A DNA stretch of 64,000 bases from Isoetes taiwanensis. Taxonomy: Eukaryota; Streptophyta; Lycopodiopsida; Isoetales; Isoetaceae. Position 1 is the first letter of the stretch. Each line of letters starts with the position of its first letter. A program made the position numbers and the translations under genes. Shown piece by piece: positions 1 through 10,465 of the stretch. The notes under the pieces were generated by a model. It had not been told where the DNA came from and made no database searches. It worked only from the letters and a program-made list of their open reading frames with translations. The stretch covers positions 1 to 64,000 of the forward strand of contig JAJEKV010000030.1 in assembly GCA_021234155.1 (NCBI GenBank), given 5' to 3'.

Positions 1-1089
1 ATCTCATTTGGGCTCACGGCCTGGAAGGGTTTTACCATAGATTTGTAAAAGCTATAAATTAGTTGTATAAATCGTATGCATAGTTCAAGTGGGGAGAATT
101 TTTTTTACAACGAATTTCGCGAATGCATCTATCGATTTAGAAATGATTTATGTATAACCAAATTCCGTAATTATGGCGTTCCTCACAAAGATATAGTTGT
201 TCTTCACCGATTTTACAACCAACAGCTCTAGAATGCATTTTTCTTCAAGTTTTTCTAAGCAGGATTAATATGTGTTGCGGCTCGCGGCGGGATACAGGGA
301 CCTCAAAATACAGAGATATGGAAATACTGCCCAGAAAGGTAATGTAGTTTGTTGCTCTGTTGCTTTTTAATTTTGGAGGGGAGGGAAGGAGGGGGGGCAT
401 TCAAGTCTTACTTGGTTTGTTTTTCTCAACCGTAAATACTGATCTTAAAGGCATGGGCATCTTTGTTTTTTGCAATGTTAACAAAAGGATTAATGGAACA
501 CAAAAAGATCAAATCCAGTCACACATGAAGACAGGGAAACAAAAATTTGGCCACACAGAAAGACAAAAAAACATAGCTCAACAGGTTGGAAACTGGATGT
601 CGGGAATGGCAAACCCAAGTTCCATTCCGTGATGGAAAAGATGCCACGCGATGCCTGCCGGGATTGCACCGCCAATTTTGACCTTCTTCTACTTTGTAAG
701 AGATAATGGGTGGCTCCTCTAGGCCTTTATGCAAGGTAAAGGGCCTCGCCCGGAGACGAGCCTAGTCCGCACCCAAAGATAAGAACCTCGCGGCACCCAT
801 TCTCCCACATATTGTTTGTGTGGAGATAAATTTCAACTGCTCGATGCAAAAGGTGACACGTGGGAGTCGCATCTTACCCGGTTTTCCACGACAAGCCATT
901 GTTCCCAGACTTGCAAAATCTGGCGCATACATGGGCAAGCCGTAACAGCGCCAGAGAACCAGCAGAAGAAGAAGAGAACCTAGTCGTGAATTGGTGGGCA
1001 GGGTACAACAAGGCCCACGGGAGACTAGGCTTGATAGATGTGTTGAAAGTGAAGACACTGCAGAAGTAATTGCCGCATCAACCTTAAGC
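1..1089. other. Unassigned sequence, probably repeat-derived
   Basis: No convincing gene is seen. Short open frames on both strands match nothing I recognise. The minus strand of the last ~300 bases may continue the LINE fragment that follows, but the typical reverse-transcriptase motifs have already ended. Confidence applies only to the statement that no clear gene is present. Confidence 0.4.
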
Positions 1090-1660
1090 CAGAAGAGTCA
1101 TCTTTACCAAGGAGAAGCCTCCAAATGAACTTTGAGATCATGATCTGACTTTGAAGACAGAACCCAACATTCCAAGGCCACCAGCTGCCTTAGGCTTGAT
1201 GCACTTAGCCCATGATACCTTAACAACAACACCTTCTGAGTACCACCCCAGATGAAATTCCTGACAATACATATGATCTCATTCATCTTACATTGAGGAG
1301 CTAGTAAGACAGATGCCATATAGACATGGGTGTTGTTAAGGACGGATCTTGCAACTGTGATCCTACTAGGCAGAGATAACTTAACCACCTTCCACCAGAA
1401 CAGATGTTTTTCAAGACCTTTAATGATCTTATCCCAAGCACGTGAGGCGAAAACATGCACCCCCACAGGAATGCCCAAACGTTTTGTGGGTTGACCATGA
1501 GGAAGCGCCATCCAGGGGTAGTCAAGAATACAAGAGGGAATATCACTATCCAATGTCCATAAAGCAGTGCACTTTCTCCAAATGCTTCCCCATTCCTTAA
1601 ACGTTTGCTTGCCTCCTGGGATGCGGTTAGATCTTTATTCCACGTTAATCCCTAAGCCTG
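1090..1660 (-). mobile_element. LINE-B (L1-type), inverted 5' piece: end of reverse transcriptase
   Basis: The minus-strand frame at 1104-1553 reads as the region just after the palm of an L1-type reverse transcriptase. It has the KRLGIPVG block, a W..I..LE..L..W.....LSL.SRI.VA..VL stretch and the I.RNFIWGG block that ends this region in plant L1 ORF2. Past the WGG block the frame shifts; another minus-strand frame keeps a GGLG block. It lies head-to-head with the zinc-binding part of the same kind of element at 1790-2295, so the 5' portion is inverted relative to the 3' portion. This is a common product of LINE integration (twin priming). Non-functional fragment. Confidence 0.7.
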
Positions 1661-1789
1661 TGCTTCATTGTCAATGTCATGCTGGTGGCAAGGTACGCAT
1701 GATCAACAGCCTTTATGTGCATCATCCAAAGACCCAATGGCATTGCGGCTAGCTGGGGTTTTAACGATTGTAGCTTAGTATGATTCTAA

Positions 1790-2295
1790 TCATCTTTTGT
1801 CATAGGATCTTTTAAGATGAGATTTCACATCACTGAGATGGGATCGGCAAATCTGGGCTGGGGTGGCTGATTTTTTGCCATCCATTGTGCAGTAACCACA
1901 GGATGATGTGCCTATTTGGATATGTGATGCATGTATTAAGCCAGAAAAGTTTGTTTCTTCCACATACATGTTGCTTTTGGATTGTGAGCCTCTCCCCCCA
2001 TCCAAGCACTGGCATCTTCAAATTCTTCAACTACAGTGGAAAAGTGTTTGGATGTGGACATGGGATAAATTGCTCCACCCTAAAGTGTCAGCACTACGAT
2101 GGCAAATTCTCCATAGATGTGTTCGAGTGAATGTTTTGGTTCATAAGATGAACCTTAGAGTCTCAGATGGTTGCCCTCTCTGTGGCCAACGTGTTAAAAC
2201 TATTGAACACTGCTTCTTCTTGTGTGATCATCTACGGCTTTCTTGGGTGTGGTTGTTCACTCTTTTCAGTGTGTCTCTCACTAGTCAGTAGATCT
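1790..2295 (+). mobile_element. LINE-B, zf-RVT (zinc-binding) region
   Basis: The frame at 1908-2291 ends in a reverse-transcriptase zinc-binding domain of L1-type ORF2: ALRWQ..HRC.RVNVL, then CPLCGQ, IEHCFFLCDHLRLSW. It is nearly the same as 54785-54990, which identifies the family. The C..C and H...C metal ligands are present. The frame upstream (VSALRWQ preceded by W.W.WDKLLHPK) is the usual linker. The copy continues, after an interruption, at 3302-3436 and 4444-4653. Confidence 0.8.
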
Positions 2296-2335
2296 TACTG
2301 GCTAGTGAGAGATAATGCATAAAGAAAAGAGTAAC
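2256..2335. repeat. Inverted repeat at the LINE-B break
   Basis: TCTCTCACTAG (about 2272-2282) is followed 17 bases later by its exact complement CTAGTGAGAGA. The similarity extends outward, since the reverse complement of the following ~30 bases resembles the LINE-B sequence CACTCTTTTC..TCTCTCACTAG. So a short piece of LINE-B is present in both orientations exactly where its 3' part is interrupted. Confidence 0.6.
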
Positions 2336-2339
2336 TGGT

Positions 2340-3290
2340 AGATCAGCGTTATATAATATGCTCAGAAAATGTCATAAGATTGGGTTGTTTGATTGGAGTT
2401 TGAAGAAAGTGTTGTTTAAGACATTGGTGCAATCAGTAATTTTATACGGAGCTCCTATATGGGGCCCATCTATCTCTACAAGTTTATGGGCAGAAATTGA
2501 ATTAGTACTAAAATCATTCCTACAAGAGGAGCTTGCTGTGAAAAAATAGACCCCATATCCTATCTTATTGGCAGAGGCTGGCCTTATTCCTTTGAAAGCT
2601 GAGGCGCTTTTCCAAGCGATCAATTTTGTTAATAGAATAAGAAAGCAAACGACTTTCCAAGAGGGCTTTGATTGATTCTTCATCTTCTGGGTGGTATAGT
2701 GATGTTAAAATATGGTTTGGAAAGTGGGGGATCAGTGAAAATAATTGGCCTGATACAGATTTAGGTGCACGGAGTCGGTTCAATCTTTTGGTGATTGCTA
2801 AGATATAGGAGGTTAAGGGTTTAGCGAATGACAATTTATAAGGAATTGATAAATCCAATGTTGGTTTATGCTGGAAGTTGACTATTTGAAATCGGTATAC
2901 CTAAGGACCTCAAGCAAATAATTGCGAGGGTTCAAACTAGCTCTCACCGGTTACATTGTGAGATGTGCCGGATGGTCGTGTACCCCAAGGGAGCTCAAAT
3001 TATGCTCCTTTTGTGATTAGAATCGGTTGAGGATGAGGTCCATGCACTATTACGTTTCCGCATTTAACGATATTAGATTGAGATTTGAGATTAATACTCG
3101 GGACTTTGATTCTCTTATAGAACTAATTTCTTAAAGCTTGGGCGCTTTCTTCATGAAATCGATTTGCATAGAACCCCAAGTATTGAAGTTGAAAACGTGA
3201 TTGTAATCGTTAAGCTCAATGACCTTCAAGGGTCCAAAATGGGCTATGATAATACAAATTTATAATTTATAATTTATCCCTCTTTGGCGA
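2340..3290 (+). mobile_element. LINE-C fragment (different LINE lineage) inserted in LINE-B
   Basis: The frame at 2358-2549 reads FDWSLKKVLFKTLVQSVILYGAPIWGPS.S.S.WAEIE.V.K.FL, the thumb-like region after the palm of an I/jockey-like reverse transcriptase, and carries on past a stop as TPYPILLAEAGLIPLKAEALFQ.INFVNRIRK. Near 2930-3120, in shifted frames, come R.QTSSHRLHCEMCR and ESVEDEVHALLRFR, a cysteine/histidine tail typical of these elements. It has many frame breaks. It is unlike LINE-A and LINE-B, so a second LINE lineage is represented. No clear target-site duplication was found. Confidence 0.6.
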
Positions 3291-3301
3291 ATCTCTATGT
3301 G

Positions 3302-3436
3302 GCGGGCATTTCATCTTGCTTCAAGTTGGATTTTGTGGTCTTCCCGGGCCGGCGATGTTTATGTGTTTTCTAAGGTGCACACATCTCCATCAACAACTTA
3401 TTCATTGTGCCGAAAGCGTAAGATCACTAAAGCTTA
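3302..3436 (+). mobile_element. LINE-B, distal ORF2 segment
   Basis: Colinear with 55037-55170: the CGGGCATTTCATCTTGC block, TTGGATTTTGTGGTCT, then GTGCACACATCTC and GATCACTAAAGCTTA. It encodes the HLASSWILWSIWQRR..IFQ part of ORF2 after the zinc-binding domain. It is cut at AAAGCTTA, and the LINE resumes at 4444 with TCGTTGCTCATC. Confidence 0.8.
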
Positions 3437-4443
3437 ACAACCAACACATAACTACCATTGACATTAATTAACACAACCATTGGGTCCAACACATTTAAAT
3501 TAAAATCCCCTTTAAACCCCCTTTGGTTTGGGTGCATATTCACACCCGGGGTGACCATAAAGATAGAGCGCATTGATCCTATTATTCGAAAAGTCATAAA
3601 AGTTTGCAACACCCATACACAAACATTTTCAACTGAATTTAACAAAGACCTTTGGCCTCCATGGATTCTTGTGGTGAGAAACCAAAGTGGGAAACTTTTT
3701 CTTGTTTGTGCACAAGGATCTAGAAGCCTTGAATTTGCTTAATAACTGCCTCAAAATCTAAAAATGCATTGTAATTTTTTGCAAGCTTCATTCGAATGAG
3801 CCATAAAACAATATCCAATAGCGCTAATCTCATTAATCACCGGTAGGATGTGAAAGCCACCAAACCCTGCCGAAAAATTGCTGTTTTAGCATAGATAACT
3901 TAACCAAACATATCCATATCATAGACTATCAAAAGATCTCGGAGAGAGCTTTCCAACGCAATAAAATCATCTCAAACGAGCTCGGATCAAAAGTTATGCT
4001 AAGAAATGTTGCCGGGCGGAAACCGCACTACATCGCCCTTCAAGCCCTTCATGTGTCCATTATGCACCACACACACAAAAAAGAGGGCTTTGTTGTGAGC
4101 CATTGGTTGTTGACCATTATGCACCACACGCACAAAAAAGGGCTTTTTGTTGTGAGCCATTGTTTGTTGCCCATTATGCACCACACACAAAAAGAGGGCT
4201 TTGTTGTGAACCATTGGTTGTTGACCATTATGCACCACACGCACAAAAAAAGGGCTTTTGTTGTGAGCCATTGGTTGTTGACTATTGGAAAAAAAAAGGC
4301 TAAAATCAATGGCTCGAAAAATGGTGCACTCTAGATGTAACGCGATTAGTACATCCATTTGAATACATCACGAAATCATAGGAAAACCTTAGTGAAAAGC
4401 GTACAAAAACACAAAGAAAACCCCCTGTTATTATGCTACATAT
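3437..4443. mobile_element. Repeat X insertion within LINE-B
   Basis: About 1.0 kb separates two LINE-B pieces that are contiguous at 55165-55175. Its left part, from 3437 (ACAACCAACACATAACTACC) to about 3560, recurs at 45720-45860 and, reverse-complemented, at 63937-64000. Its right part (about 4290-4443, ending GTTATTATGCTACATAT) recurs reverse-complemented at 44579-44720 and 45440-45480. At 3538 it contains the TATTCACAC motif that begins the MITE at 63681. I found no clean terminal inverted repeat or target duplication. The family is unclassified and probably a non-autonomous DNA element. It carries the 57-bp tandem array. Confidence 0.5.
4055..4292. repeat. Tandem repeat, ~57 bp x 4
   Basis: Four units each contain CCATTATGCACCACAC, ACAAAAAAGGGCTTT and GTTGTGAGCCATTGGTTGTTGA. 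Unit length is close to a multiple of three, so open frames run through the array on both strands, giving repeats such as HYAPHAQKRAFCCEPLVVD. I treat these frames as by-products. Confidence 0.85.
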
Positions 4444-4653
4444 TCGTTGCTCATCTCTAGCTGATGATAAAAAAAAGATAATTTGGCAAACGTATTTACG
4501 GTGTTCTTCTTATGCATAAATGGGTGCTTGTGCCTATTTGGGTCAGCCTAACCACTTGTGTTTTATTCATGTCTATGCATTGTGTATTGCACTTTTGTTC
4601 TTGTCGATAAAAAAGTCTCACGCCTTAAAAAAAAAAAAAAAAAAAAAAAAAAA
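4444..4653 (+). mobile_element. LINE-B 3' end with poly(A)
   Basis: Matches 55171-55387: ADDKK.IIW..YLRCSSYA then stop, a ~130 bp 3' UTR (TTTTATTCATGTC, TTGTTCTTGTCGATAAAAAAGTCTCACG) and a poly(A) run from about 4627 to 4653. The run is followed immediately by unit A. This is the 3' end of a retroposed copy. Confidence 0.85.
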
Positions 4654-6691
4654 CCAGCCAAACCTAGAATCTTAGGTCTGACATCAATCCTTGGTCAATC
4701 CCAAGGATTGTATTATCAACCCAGATTCAAACTTACGTAAGAATTATCTGGTACTTATTGTCCTTTAGCCTCTAAAACCTTTGGACTAAAAATTACCAAA
4801 ACCAGTGAGTAGATAAGTCAAGAATAACCTTTGAACCAGATTATCTATTATTTATAAACTTAGCTTTTTACAAGCCCAAGAAATTTTTGTCCATTGATAT
4901 AACAATCTAGGACAAAGAAATTAGGCCAAAAGAGTCAAACCGCCCAATTGATCAGATTTCAAATGTCAAATGTAGACAAGTACCATTAGAGTCATTAAAT
5001 CAGACGATGAACCGGACAAAGCCCACTGAAAAATAAATTGCACATGCAAGGATTAAACATTGCAAGAAGAAAAATATTTATAACTTATTTTAGCAAAGAA
5101 CCAATCAAGATATGTCATTGCCATGATTTTATTAGACCGACTATATAATAGAAGGCATTCTCATAAATCCCGTAATGTATGGACGAGCTTTACATAATGT
5201 TTGAGAGGAAGATATTTAACATCAGCTACAAGTAATGCAACTACAAGTAATATTGCAAACAAAGAAATGGCAATGAAAAAAGCCTTTCCAGCTAGGTTAA
5301 ACTATGGCTTGAATGTACAGAGACCATATGAAAATGTCTTCACTAGAGTAGAGCATACCCAACCTGTTTAAACCTTTACAAGTTTTGAAGAGTAACTTAA
5401 TGTCATGATTTATGGAGACGGTTCTTCCACAGTAGAGAATTAGCAGACCGCATGTTGTAAAAACTTATCTCCACTTCCATTTTCAGTACTCCAACTAACA
5501 AACACAAAACAACGACAAAAGCAGGAGAGGTCCGGTACCTGCAGCCACATCAAATCATTAGCAATAGGATTGGTAATGAATGAAGGGCCAAAAGGTACAA
5601 ATGGAGCCTCTCGGTTTATAGCCGATCAACTTTTGTAACCTTTTGCCCTGTTAGTTTAGAAAATACGAAACAAGGAAGGGACATATGAACCAGTTATGTA
5701 TGTTTAAGAAAGAACAGCAGTGAAGTATTAGCATGAACATCCAAACCACTGGTTTAGAAGGATGTTACCATTTTAAAGAGCAAGTAAGAACCATTTATCC
5801 ATGATCAAAGCATCAAGCTTTAAGGAGAAAGCACCTGTTTATTGAAAATATAAACTGAAATATCCAATTTACCTTATTGTAAGATGTCCTCCCCGTTGAG
5901 TTTCGTAAAACGGTGAGCACCATTACGTTCTTTTGTTTCCCCGATATATGTCCAACCCATTAGCATCAAACAACGGCATTCTTCCGGCCAAAGAAGTATA
6001 AGGTGTTCATTTTGCCGAGTTCTGGCTTACATAACAAACGAGATATGCATGTAGTGCTTATATAAGCAACAATGCTTGCAAAAATAAGAAGAGGACAAAT
6101 TAAGAGCTCGGTTCTTCTAACAGATAAAGGGGATCACGGCCGGATGCTTCTCGTGGGTCTATAGCAATCAAAAATAAGAATAGAGGATAATGAATATGGC
6201 TGGCACTATATTAGGAAGCAGCTTTGAAGAAATTTGAGAACCCTAAGCATTAGGGTTACATTTAGGTATATATGTGAGATATTATCACCTGTGATCGGCC
6301 AAGACAATAGAAAAGCCATAAATAAAGATAGCATATGATTTTCTATACTTGTGCCAAAAAGGGAGAAACGTGCAATTGCCTTCCATATGCAATTGTGTGG
6401 AATTAACCCCATTGGAATTCCATGAACTTAGAAATGCATGCAAAAGAAATGCCAACAAGTGGCAAACATGCATGTATCATGCGACTTTTAATAAGGAAAA
6501 AGTGGATCTCTTTCTTATAAATAAATGCATACGTTGGAATAGTGGCTCACACTATAAATGCCATTAGAGCATGTGATTTTGAACTATGCATATAATAGCA
6601 AAGGGAGTTCACAACTCAAAATGATAACTAGAAATTTCCTATCACATAGAATAGGCATAGTCATAATTAAAAAAAAGCCTACCTCCCATCC

Positions 6692-6780
6692 GTAGGACTG
6701 GGTTGACCATTTTTTTAAAATCTGTACCATAGGGGAGGGCTGACCCCTACTGTACAGCAGAGGTCAAACCCAACCCTATT
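6692..6780. repeat. Foldback (MITE-like) inside unit A
   Basis: TAGGACTGGGTTGACC near the left end pairs with GGTCAAACCCAACCCTA at the right end. The middle contains a second small palindrome, AGGGGAGGGCTGACCCCT. It is also present at about 43371-43465 and 47777-47870. It may be a small non-autonomous element carried within unit A, or simply a hairpin. Confidence 0.5.
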
Positions 6781-7005
6781 GTGAATTTTTATACCCTATT
6801 GTATCACACTAACAGGATCACAGATTATAGATCTACCTTTTTAGTACTAGTTGTTGATCATTTGTATGAGAACTTGTGCACCATATTTGAGTCCTCAGAA
6901 AACATTATGTTGTATGTACATCAACACTTCCTTTTTGGATCTATAGCTGCCAAATACGTTGGTTGCAAATTTGGTGATGATATCTATTATGTCCTTCACC
7001 AGTGA
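6781..7005 (+). CDS. Unidentified 74-codon open frame kept in unit A copies
   Basis: The frame is kept with only a few replacements in the copies at 43466-43690 and 47883-48089. It includes the block ENIMLYVxQHFLFGSIAAK, then VGCKFGDDIYYVLHQ and a stop. I recognise no domain. The preceding ACACTAACAG could be a splice acceptor, making this an exon relic, and similarity of the copies may only reflect recent duplication. Treat as hypothetical. Confidence 0.2.
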   Translation: MNFYTLLYHTNRITDYRSTFLVLVVDHLYENLCTIFESSENIMLYVHQHFLFGSIAAKYVGCKFGDDIYYVLHQ

Positions 7006-7552
7006 TTGTGATAGGCCATAGAATGGGAGCCATATAAATGGCTATTTTTTAATGTGGTCAATGGCATATGAGGTACATGACCTTTTGTTTTTTCCAGATC
7101 TCAGATGCGTGTAATTTATAAGGGTAATCCCATATAATTTGCACAGCTAATCAACATTTAAATATGATAGGAATTTGTGCATTTAAGCAATCGCACGTTA
7201 AAACCTCTTCTTCTTCTTTCTTTTTAACCATTGATAGTATGTCCATGTCCAACATTTCCTTTTTTTGATTTGGGTAACCCTGGCGCCCTTTTGTATCGTG
7301 TGGAGAGATGCACAAAGTCCATCTCCTCTAGATAGCTAGGTACTCCATTTTGTTAACTTCTTATCGCAATGCAAATAGCTCATATTTCATGTAGGGACAA
7401 CTTCAAAGTCCACTTTCTTCAATGTACTTGCTTTTATCCCCAAAACAATGTCGGATCAATGTGAGTATCATGCAATCTTTGTTACTTATTTCCTTTTACA
7501 AGGCGAGGCTAAAGGACATAAGCAACCCCAGTTATACCAAGGAGTTGAAGTA

Positions 7553-8538
7553 GCCAAACCTAGAATCCTAGGCCCATCAATCCCCCTGCCAATCCCAAGG
7601 ATTGTATTATCAACCCGTGCATTCAAACTTACGTAAGAATTATCTAGTACTTATTGTCCTTTAGCCTCTAAAACCTTTGGACTAAAATTACCAAAACCAG
7701 TGAGTAGATAAGTCAAGAATAACCTTTGAACCGGCTTTTTATCTATTATTTAAAAACTTAGCTTTTACAAGCCCAAGAAATTTCATTCATTGATATAACA
7801 ATCTAGGCCAAAGAAATTAGGCCAAAGAGTCAAACCCGTCCAATTGATCTTATTTCAAATGTCAAATGTAGACAAGTACCATTAGAGTCATTAAATCGTG
7901 ACGTAACCGGACAAAGCCCACTTGGAAAAATAAATTGCACATGCAAGGGATTAAACATTGCAAGAAGAAAAATATTTTATAACTTATTTTAGCAAAGAAC
8001 AATCAAGATAAGTCATTGCTATGATTTATTAGGCCGACTATATAATAGAAGGCATTTCATAAATCCAAAGAATGTATGGACAAGTTTACATAATGTTTGA
8101 GAGGAAGATATTTAACATCTGGGCTACAAGTAATGCACCTACAAGTAATGTTGCAAACAAAGAAATGGCAATGAAAAAAGCTTCCAAATTAGGTTAAACT
8201 ATGGCTTGAATGTACGTAGACCATATGAAAAATGTCTTCACTAGAGTAGAGCATACCCAACCTTTACAAGTTTTCAAGAGTAACTTAATGTCATGATTTA
8301 TGGAGACGGTTCTTCCACGAGAGAAATTAGCGGCATCGCGTAAAAACTTATTCCACTTCCATTTTCGAGATTCAACTAACAAACACAAAAAACAACACAA
8401 AAAGCGAGGGAGGTCCCAGACTGCAGGCCACATCAAATCATTAGCAATAGGCTTGTAATGAATGAAGGGCCAAAAGGTACAAATGGAGCATCTCGGTTCC
8501 ATAACCGATCAGCCTTTGTAACTTTTTGCCCCTGTTAG
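7553..8538. repeat. Unit A, copy 2 (5' third only)
   Basis: Colinear with 4657-5655 and breaks off after CCTGTTAG, where copy 1 continues with TTTAGAAAATACG. A pyrimidine-rich stretch follows. Nothing at the break identifies an inserting element. Confidence 0.85.
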
Positions 8539-8569
8539 GTGTCCATCCCATCTCGAGGTCTCTAGCACA

Positions 8570-8775
8570 TTGCTTTTTCTTCTTCTTTTTCCCTTCTATT
8601 TCCTCTGTCTCCACTTCCTTTTCCTCCACTTCCTGGCCCCACCTTCCCCTTCGCCCTTTTCCGCCCTTTACCTTTTCTTTCCTTTCCTTCCTCTTTCCTT
8701 CTGCTTTTCCTTCTTTTTCTTTTTCCTTTTTTGCTTTTCCTTCTTTTCTTTCTTTTCCTTCTCGGGACTTCGTGA
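8570..8775 (+). repeat. Polypyrimidine/polypurine tract (~205 bp)
   Basis: Almost uninterrupted C and T on the + strand (TTCTTCTTTTTCCC, CCTTTTCTTTCCTTTCC and similar). Both strands stay open over it (Phe/Ser/Pro-rich on +, Lys/Arg/Glu-rich on -), which is a composition effect and not evidence of a gene. Confidence 0.8.
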
Positions 8776-9518
8776 TCCTTTTCTCTTAACTTTCCCCTTG
8801 TCCGCCGCCTTTTCCTTGCTTTCGGTTTTCTTAGCCCACATCTCAAGAGTGGTGGGGGTCTTTTCTTGCAGGCTGCATTTGCCTCCCTTAGTTTGTCTTG
8901 TCTTCTTCTTGCTAACTGCTTTTAGCCGTGCTGTCCAAATGACGATAGTTTCTCATGGGCTAATGCCTTGACAACGAATGAAGCCGAAGTTTTCGACTAC
9001 TCGTTCAAATGATTGCCAAAAGAATCATAAACCCCTCAAGATTTCTTGTGGACCTCGTGTAAGCTAACCAAAGTTTGTTGTATGATGTGGCCTTAGCCTT
9101 GCTTCCTCACAATCCAGCTACATTTGCAATACTATGCTTATTCTGATGGGATCATAAAACTTTCGATCCATAGTAGACAATTATTCTCACAGATAGTGTC
9201 CTCGCTGCATTACCCGATCCAATCATATCGCGACGGCTCTTTTAACTATCCTCATGTTGACCAAGATACTAGCGACTGAAATAAGTCTGAGCGGTGTGGG
9301 CGTCTCTTTATAGCGTGAGCTCTCTTGCGGTCCTTTGAGCACAGCCAGGGAGGGGCTCACCCGCATTATTTCCATGCACCGCCTCTCTGTCGGCTTCGAT
9401 GATAGTCCCTGGTCGGATTAAAATTGTGTTTCCGAACGTAATATAGCCGCAAACAAAGAGGCATCAGAATAAAGAATCCACAACTCGGTTGGAACAAGCA
9501 TTCGCCGATTTCACAAAT
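8776..9518. other. No recognisable feature
   Basis: Mixed-composition sequence. I see no gene, repeat or RNA that I can support. Confidence 0.4.
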
Positions 9519-10140
9519 GCTTTGTCGCCATTTGTATCTCGAAGTTCGCATAAGCACATGGAAGCAGCTCGGGATGCATTTCCTATGTTTTTGTTCAGAG
9601 GTTTTCCAGTTGCCCGAGCCCCTCCCCTTCGCAATATTCGAGGAAGATGGTTCGGGCGGAGTGGCTCTAGAGGCAACTCATCGTAGGTAGTGCACTACAC
9701 GTAACGCAATGATTGTCGAGAAGCTACCTGTCAGCAAATGGGCCGATGGCATTTGGCTGGTAGATTGTTCTATTGTTGATGCTTCGTGTTTATGACCGAT
9801 TCATGAAATGACGCCATGGCACCATTTGCATCCGAGTCCGATGTATAAACACATGGAAGCAGTTACATTGCATTTCTCCGTTTGTTAGTAGAGGCCTTCA
9901 TAGTCCGGTGCCCTCCCCCGCAATATTCGGTGGAAGATGGTTTGAAGGAGAGTGGGTTCTGAAAAGTGGAGGCACCTACCCGACTTCCCGCAATAGAGAA
10001 TGCACTAGAGAATGGGTCACAATAAGCAATCTAGCAAAATGGCCATACATTTGCTTGGTAGATTGCTTCATCAAGTAATGCATATCGCGAATGCTTCCAT
10101 TAGTGTTTATGGATTCGTGATACAAATGGCGCCATGGCAC
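9519..10140. repeat. Diverged tandem repeat, ~300 bp x 2
   Basis: Blocks recur in order at about 300 bases: CACATGGAAGCAG (9555 and 9851), CGCAATATTCG followed by GGAAGATGGTT (9629 and 9920), TGCACTA, TTGG(C)TGGTAGATTG, and GTGTTTATG..GATTC. The second copy leads straight into the ~60 bp array. The copies are clearly diverged, so this duplication is old. Confidence 0.65.
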
Positions 10141-10465
10141 CATTTGCCAACAACAAGACTCTAAAGTGTAAGTAATAGGCATCCAATGGCTTCATAGCTT
10201 CATTTATAACAACAAGACTCCCAAAGTACGTTGGGGCATCCAAATGGCTTAATGGCACCATTTTACCAACAACAAGACTCTAAAGTAAGGTAACATCCAA
10301 TGGCGCCATAGCGCCATTTGCAACAACAAGACTCCTAACGTAAGCTATTAGACATCAAATGGTGGCGGTGGCGCCATTTTGCCGTAAAACAAGACCCTAA
10401 AGTAGCCTAAGACATCCAAATGGCGCCGGTGGCGCTACATTAGAACAAAACAGTCAATGCAAGTA
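10140..10465. repeat. Tandem repeat, ~60 bp x 6
   Basis: AACAAGACTC recurs at about 10152, 10211, 10271, 10326, 10390 and, degenerate, 10445. It is followed by CTAAAGTAAG and ACATCCAAATGG. Each unit has a palindromic core of the form CAAATGGCGCCATGGCACCATTTG, in varied states. No coding potential is seen. Confidence 0.75.

Larger units (their letters stand above)
4657..7552. repeat. Unit A, copy 1 (complete, ~2.9 kb)
   Basis: Direct repeat of 2,896 bases by the distance between successive GCCAAACCTAG starts (4657 and 7553). Other copies are at 7553-8538, 41811-44239, 44240-48639 and 48640-50450. It contains the ~100 bp foldback near 6690-6780 and the 74-codon frame at 6781-7005. I recognise no known transposon end or protein in it. 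It may be a tandemly duplicated genomic segment or an unclassified element. Confidence 0.85.

Noticed and set aside
4055-4292. CRISPR array
   Set aside because: The units are contiguous with no distinct spacers, and the setting is a plant genome; the same holds for 10140-10465.
3996-4358. Overlapping ~110-codon repeat frames on both strands
   Set aside because: By-product of a 57-bp tandem repeat; no family resemblance.
8562-8846. 94-codon Lys/Arg/Glu-rich frame on the minus strand, and a Phe/Ser/Pro-rich frame on the plus strand
   Set aside because: Both follow from the polypyrimidine tract; no domain, no start context, no second exon.
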